Source: JBPOIS01 sp052034295 (GTDB taxonomy: Bacteria; Pseudomonadota; Gammaproteobacteria; Pseudomonadales; Moraxellaceae). Taken from it: a DNA stretch of 5,021 bases. Under the pieces are notes generated by a model, which did not search any database, was not told where the DNA came from, and saw only the letters and a list, made by a program, of their open reading frames with translations. Below are positions 1 to 5,021 of this stretch, in pieces. The stretch covers positions 1 through 5,021 of the forward strand of contig JBPOIS010000025.1 in NCBI GenBank assembly GCA_052034295.1, given 5' to 3'. Made by a program: the position numbers and the translations under genes. How positions within the stretch are numbered: the stretch's first letter is position 1; each line of letters opens with the position of its first letter.

Positions 1-939
1 TTCAGCCTGAACATTGCGCAGGTGCCTGCGCCGAACTTCTGTCTGGAGCAGACCAACCTGCCCGGCTATGTCTCGGTGAGCGGCAGCAGCGGCTACACCC
101 GGGCCACCGACAGCATTCAGGTCAGCAACACCGCGGCCCTGAGCTATGGGGGCCACCGGTTTGGCGATGTACAGCCCGGTCTGGTGCTCACCCATGACGG
201 CCAGAGCACTGTCGCGGCGGGCAGCACCGCCACCTACGCCCACACCCTGAGCAGCGAAACCCCGCTCACCGTGACCGTGGCCGCCACCGGCAGCCCGCAG
301 CCCAGCAGTGGGGTGTGGAGCCAGCTAACCTATCTGGACAGCAACTGCAACGGTCAGGTGGACAGCGGTGAAACCCTGCTGTCGGGCAGCCTGAACCTGC
401 TGCCCGGCAATCCGGTGTGCCTGATCGACCGGGTCAACAGTCCCCTCACGGCGGCAGCCAGCAGCCAGTATCTGGTCAGCTACATCGCCACCGGCACCGC
501 CAGCGTGCAGGATGGGGGCACCATCACCGCCAGCAGTGCCGAGCGGCGTGACCTCACCTTGGTGGGCAGTCCACAGGGTGCACTGTTGATGGAGAAAAAG
601 GTCCGCACCGTGGCCAGCTGTCCTTCCACCGGCAGTGACGTGGCCAGCTTTGTCACCAGCAACACCGCCAAAAATGGCCAGCGGCTGGAGTACCAGATCA
701 TTTACCGCAATGCCGGCAACGCCAACCTGTCACAGGTGGTGGTCCGCGACAGCGTGCCCGCGACCACCCGCTTTGGCAGTGCCAGCTGTACCAGCACGCC
801 GGGCGGCAACAGCTGCAGCATCACCCAGCAGCCAGCCGCGGGCGGCAGCGGCGACCTGCGTTGGCAGGTGGATGGGTCGATCAAGCCCGGGCAGTCCGGT
901 GAAGTGCGCTTCTGTGTGGACCTTCCGGCCTTGCCGTGA
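1..939 (+). CDS. C-terminal part of an exported DUF11-type repeat surface protein (5' partial)
   Basis: The frame is open from base 1, so the start lies off the left edge; the GTG at base 22 is most likely internal. The visible 312 residues are rich in Ser, Thr, Gly, Ala and Val with few Lys, as is usual for extracellular beta-sandwich proteins. The first ~60 residues look like the end of one repeat domain (NLPGY and FGDVQPG motifs). A second domain (about 60-165) contains a canonical 12-residue EF-hand-like calcium loop, DSNCNGQVDSGE. A third (about 195-305) has the DUF11 pattern YQIIYRNAGNANL followed by VVVRDSVPATTRF. Seven cysteines are visible and could form disulfides, for example the close pair at visible residues 263 and 272. 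There is no C-terminal membrane segment, LPxTG signal or other sorting tag. Family knowledge points to a large secreted or cell-surface protein, perhaps an adhesin; the exact role is unknown. It converges on rpoD and is followed by a shared terminator. Confidence 0.8.
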   Translation, partial: FSLNIAQVPAPNFCLEQTNLPGYVSVSGSSGYTRATDSIQVSNTAALSYGGHRFGDVQPGLVLTHDGQSTVAAGSTATYAHTLSSETPLTVTVAATGSPQPSSGVWSQLTYLDSNCNGQVDSGETLLSGSLNLLPGNPVCLIDRVNSPLTAAASSQYLVSYIATGTASVQDGGTITASSAERRDLTLVGSPQGALLMEKKVRTVASCPSTGSDVASFVTSNTAKNGQRLEYQIIYRNAGNANLSQVVVRDSVPATTRFGSASCTSTPGGNSCSITQQPAAGGSGDLRWQVDGSIKPGQSGEVRFCVDLPALP

Positions 940-953
940 TGCACAGCGGCGGT

Positions 954-985
954 AAAAAAAGCCGGACCCGAAGGTCCGGCTTTTT
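954..985. terminator. Bidirectional intrinsic terminator between the surface-protein gene and rpoD
   Basis: An 8-bp perfect GC-rich stem (961-968 with 973-980) is flanked by an A-run (954-960) and a T-run (981-985), which extend the pairing to 13 bp. It therefore works as a hairpin plus U-tract in both directions. Read on the minus strand, the loop is UUCG closed by a C-G pair, the extra-stable tetraloop class, and the U-tract is 7 long, so it should be strongest for transcripts ending rpoD. On the plus strand the loop is CGAA with a 5-U tract. It lies 14 bases after the surface-protein stop and about 42 bases after the rpoD stop. Confidence 0.93.
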
Positions 986-1027
986 GCGGTTCAGCAGGCG
1001 GCCTGGGCAAAGCGCCCGCGCGGCGGA

Positions 1028-2911
<1,884 letters not shown>

Positions 2912-2926
2912 ACACTTTCACTCAAT
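2912..2926 (-). promoter_or_regulatory. Ribosome binding site region of rpoD
   Basis: On the minus strand the sequence before the ATG reads TTGAGTGAAAGTGT. The GAG (2921-2923), 9 bases from the start codon, is a modest Shine-Dalgarno element. A closer purine run (GAAAG, 2915-2919) is too near the start to be the main site. It supports the ATG at 2911 but is weak for such an abundant protein. Confidence 0.5.
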
Positions 2927-2958
2927 CGGTCAGAACGGTTGGGCCAAAATAATCGAAC

Positions 2959-2987
2959 AGGATAGCACGATTGCACCCTGAGCGGAA
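2959..2987 (-). promoter_or_regulatory. Candidate extended -10 (sigma-70) promoter for rpoD
   Basis: The minus strand has TGC followed by TATCCT (2967 down to 2959). This is an extended -10 element (TGn directly before a hexamer that matches TATAAT at 4 of 6 positions). The hexamer 17 bases upstream, TTCCGC (2987-2982), is a poor -35, as is common for extended -10 promoters. The predicted start is near 2952, giving a leader of about 40 bases. It would let rpoD be transcribed apart from dnaG. The call rests on motif match and position only. Confidence 0.45.
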
Positions 2988-3041
2988 AAACCTCTGTCTG
3001 TGCAGGTGGGGGCAGCGGCCTGCGGCTTCAAGCCAGAGGCT
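2986..3041 (-). terminator. Possible attenuating terminator or processing hairpin between dnaG and rpoD
   Basis: On the minus strand, AGCCTCTG (3041-3034) can pair with CAGAGGTT (2996-2989) to give an 8-bp stem with one G-U pair. The stem is followed by, and partly uses, a run of five T (2990-2986). The 37-base apical part can fold further (GGC-TTGAA-GCC and GCAG-GCCG-CTGC). The arrangement resembles an imperfect intrinsic terminator or a 3'-end-protecting structure for dnaG mRNA. The large branched loop makes efficient termination doubtful. It overlaps the candidate heat-shock promoter, so either reading could be the true cause of the pattern. Confidence 0.3.
3004..3032 (-). promoter_or_regulatory. 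Candidate sigma-32 (RpoH) heat-shock promoter for rpoD
   Basis: On the minus strand, CTTGAA (3032-3027) is an exact match to the core of the sigma-32 -35 consensus. After a 15-base spacer comes CCCCACCT (3011-3004), which differs from the consensus -10 CCCCATNT at one position. The spacer is within the usual 13-17 range. Transcription would begin near 2997, with an 85-base leader before the rpoD ATG. In E. coli rpoD also has a heat-shock promoter, located inside dnaG, so the function is expected here; the element begins 22 bases after the dnaG stop. GC-rich DNA can produce C-runs by chance, and the -35 lies inside a small palindrome, so this remains a prediction. Confidence 0.5.
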
Positions 3042-3053
3042 GGATTTCAGGGC

Positions 3054-4991
3054 TCAGGACCATGGTGTGGGTGTGTCCTCTGGCTGGTGCAGGCGCTGCT
3101 GCAGGGCCAGCAATTGCCGGCGAAGCTGCTGCACCGTGGCCAGCTGCCCGGCCTGCTGGGCCTGACGCAGCCGATCCTGCAGGTGGCGCAGCTGCAGGTG
3201 GCGCAGGTAATCCTGACAGAGCGCCTCCAGGGCTTCCGGGGTTTCTGGCCAGCGCAGGGCATCACTGCGGTCAACCAGCCCACACAGCTGCTGGCGCTGG
3301 GCATCGTCGGGCCATGCCCCCAGCAAAAAATACAGCGACTGCTCGGCCAGATCCGGGTGTGCCTGCGCCACCTGCGCAATCAGCCGGCACAGGGTCTGCA
3401 GCATCGGCGGGCAGGCTTCCGGCAGGCCATCCTGCAACACGCTGGCCAGCGCCGGATAGTGCAGCACCAGCACCAGCAGGCGGTCCTCCAGCGGCAGTTC
3501 CTGCTCAAAGGACAGCCCGGCCTCGCTGGCCTGCGCGGCGCGGCGCCCCATGCCAAACCCCAGCCCCAGCCGCTCGCGCAGTGACTGGCGCAACAACTGC
3601 CGGTAACTGCCCTGCGCGGGCAGCAGGGCCAGCAGGGGCTTGGCCGCATCCAGCACGCTGGCCTTGCCTTCCGGGCGACTCAGGTCCACGGTGGCGGTCA
3701 GGCGCTGGTACAAAAAATCCGACAGCGGCGGGGCCTGGTCCAGTCGCTGCAGCAGGCCGGTCAGGCCTTCGCGGCGCACCAGCGAATCCGGGTCATGGCC
3801 TTCGGGTAGCACCAGAAAGCGCAGCTCACGGCCATCGGTCAGGACCGGCAGGGCCAGCTCCAGCGTGCGCCATGCCGCACGCTGGCCCGCCTCGTCGCCA
3901 TCAAAGGCCAGGGTCAGGCTGTCGGTCTGGCGAAACAGCCGGTTCAGGTGCTCGACGTTGCTGGCGGTACCCAGGGCAGCCACTGCGCCCGGCAGTCCGG
4001 CTTGATGCAGGGCAATCACATCCATGTAGCCTTCGACCATCAGCCAGCGGCTGGCCCTGGCCTTGCGGCTTTCATACAGGCCATACAGCAGGGTGGCCTT
4101 GCTGAACACGGCAGACTCGGGAGAATTGATGTATTTGGGTTTGATGTCGTCGCGCAGCGCCCGCCCGCCAAACCCGACCACCCGGCCCTTGCTGTCGCGG
4201 ATGGGAAAAATCACCCGGTCGCGCAGCAAGTCAAACTCGCGCCCCTGTTCGCTCTGGCGCACCAGCCCCAGCGCCCGCAGCCCCTCGACATCGGCGGCAA
4301 ACGCCTGCTCCAGATGCTGCCAGCCTTCTGGTGCATAGCCGAGCCGCCACTGGGTACAGGCCTCACCATCCAGTCCGCGCTGCTGCAGGTACTGGCGGGC
4401 CTGCGGGTGCTGCTGCAACTGCTGCTGATAAAACTGGCAGATGTTTTCCAGCAGGTCGTACAGATTGCCCTGGGTGGCCGGTTCTGACGGTGTAGGGCCT
4501 TCGGCAAAGAAATCCGCTGCAGGGGGCTCCGGCGGCACCCAGTCCGCCGCCCAGTCGGCAGCGTCCGCCGGTTCGGCGGGCCAGTCCAGTTCAGGACCGG
4601 GCGCCGGTTCCGGGGCGGGAGAGGACGCAGGGGGCGGTGCCGCACGGCGCCTGGCCGGGGTTTTGGCATACTGCAGTTCGGGCCGTGGTGTGTCGCTCTC
4701 GCGCGGCAGTTCGATGCCCGCCAGTCCGGCCAGTTCGTTGAGCGCATCGCGGAAGCTGCGCTGCTCGTAGTTCATCAAAAAGCCAATCGCATTGCCGCTG
4801 GCCTGACAGCCAAAGCAATGGTAAAAGCCCTTGTCGCGGTGGACGTGGAACGATGGGGTTTTTTCCCCATGAAACGGACAGCAGGCGGTGTAGGACTTGC
4901 CGGATTTTTTCAGCTGTACCCGCCGGCCGATCAGCTCGACCAGATCGACCCGGTCAAGGATCTGGTCAATGGTGGACTGGGCAATGCGCAT
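3054..4991 (-). CDS. dnaG: DNA primase DnaG
   Basis: The 645-residue product synthesises the short RNA primers for lagging-strand and origin replication, acting at the fork with the DnaB helicase. The N-terminal CHC2 zinc domain has ligands C38, H41, C59 and C62 (CPFH then CFGC). The RNA polymerase core has the primase motif RVIFPIRDSKGRVVGFGGR (259-277) and KYINSPES (286-293). The TOPRIM domain (about 315-400) has the catalytic acidic residues E320 (VEGYMD), D364 and D366 (FDGDEAG), plus HDPDSL (399-404). The C-terminal 200 residues are helical and Leu/Gln-rich, as expected for the helicase-binding domain. It is about 60 residues longer than E. coli DnaG (581), largely because of a Pro/Ala/Trp-rich acidic linker at about 100-175 between the zinc and polymerase domains. 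The ATG at 4991 fits the family N-terminus (STIDQILDRVDLVELIG). rpoD follows 142 bases downstream on the same strand. Confidence 0.98.
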   Translation of the reverse strand: MRIAQSTIDQILDRVDLVELIGRRVQLKKSGKSYTACCPFHGEKTPSFHVHRDKGFYHCFGCQASGNAIGFLMNYEQRSFRDALNELAGLAGIELPRESDTPRPELQYAKTPARRRAAPPPASSPAPEPAPGPELDWPAEPADAADWAADWVPPEPPAADFFAEGPTPSEPATQGNLYDLLENICQFYQQQLQQHPQARQYLQQRGLDGEACTQWRLGYAPEGWQHLEQAFAADVEGLRALGLVRQSEQGREFDLLRDRVIFPIRDSKGRVVGFGGRALRDDIKPKYINSPESAVFSKATLLYGLYESRKARASRWLMVEGYMDVIALHQAGLPGAVAALGTASNVEHLNRLFRQTDSLTLAFDGDEAGQRAAWRTLELALPVLTDGRELRFLVLPEGHDPDSLVRREGLTGLLQRLDQAPPLSDFLYQRLTATVDLSRPEGKASVLDAAKPLLALLPAQGSYRQLLRQSLRERLGLGFGMGRRAAQASEAGLSFEQELPLEDRLLVLVLHYPALASVLQDGLPEACPPMLQTLCRLIAQVAQAHPDLAEQSLYFLLGAWPDDAQRQQLCGLVDRSDALRWPETPEALEALCQDYLRHLQLRHLQDRLRQAQQAGQLATVQQLRRQLLALQQRLHQPEDTPTPWS

Positions 4992-5021
4992 GGGGACATC
5001 CGGGACAGGTCAGAAAAACAC
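4992..5021 (-). promoter_or_regulatory. Truncated dnaG leader with weak ribosome binding site
   Basis: Only 30 bases upstream of dnaG are visible. A GGA (5001-4999) 7 bases before the ATG is the only Shine-Dalgarno-like element, which suits the low primase expression known in this operon. A five-T run on the minus strand (5018-5014) could be the tail of the weak rpsU-dnaG terminator known from E. coli, but its stem would lie off the window and cannot be judged. Confidence 0.35.

Noticed and set aside
22..24. GTG as a possible start of the surface protein.
   Set aside because: The frame is open to base 1, no ribosome binding site precedes it, and no signal peptide follows although the protein looks exported; it is most likely internal.
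1005..1017. Small hairpin GGGC-AAAGC-GCCC just after the rpoD stop.
   Set aside because: Only 4 bp with no U-tract; the strong terminator next to it explains transcript ending.
3018..3040. Imperfect palindrome around GGCTTCAAGCC as a possible REP-type dispersed repeat.
   Set aside because: Only one copy is present in the window and it matches no REP consensus I can recall; a genome-wide count of copies would be needed to support it.
2912..3053. Search for a LexA (SOS) box near rpoD or in the visible dnaG leader.
   Set aside because: No CTGT-N8-ACAG arrangement was found; the E. coli site lies upstream of rpsU, which is outside this window.
3062..4105. A 347-codon plus-strand open frame antisense to dnaG.
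   Set aside because: Its Ala/Pro/Gly-rich composition is typical of an out-of-frame reading of GC-rich coding DNA, and dnaG on the other strand is certain.

Overview
The window looks like a stretch of GC-rich proteobacterial chromosome with ordinary housekeeping content. Two complete minus-strand genes fill most of it: dnaG (primase, 3054-4991) followed by rpoD (primary sigma factor, 1028-2911). These are the last two genes of the classical macromolecular synthesis operon (rpsU-dnaG-rpoD); rpsU would be expected just beyond the right edge. The RpoD sequence, especially its N-terminal region 1.1 and its C-terminal end (SEHLRSFLEND), closely matches what I recall of Moraxellaceae (Acinetobacter-type) RpoD. 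The GC-rich codon use fits one of the high-GC genera of that family better than Acinetobacter itself. This placement is from memory, not from a search.

Layout from left to right: bases 1-939 are the 3' end of a plus-strand gene for a large exported, beta-sandwich, DUF11-type surface protein whose start is off the window. It converges on rpoD. The 88-base gap between them holds a strong, symmetric intrinsic terminator (about 954-985) that can stop transcription from both sides. rpoD comes next, then a 142-base intergenic region (2912-3053) that carries the most interesting regulatory signals. These are a candidate heat-shock (sigma-32) promoter just after the dnaG stop, a possible long-range terminator or processing hairpin, and a candidate extended -10 housekeeping promoter. 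dnaG fills the rest, with only 30 bases of its leader visible.

Together, dnaG makes the RNA primers for replication and rpoD directs RNA polymerase to housekeeping promoters. Co-transcription links replication and transcription capacity, and the intergenic promoters would let RpoD be made independently, including under heat stress. The surface protein has no evident functional link to them.

I found no mobile element, CRISPR array, tRNA or rRNA, and no convincing new biological system. The points most worth a second look are the sigma-32-like promoter ahead of rpoD, a paired Tyr-to-Phe change in the promoter-melting region of RpoD, and a long Pro/Ala/Trp-rich acidic linker in the primase.
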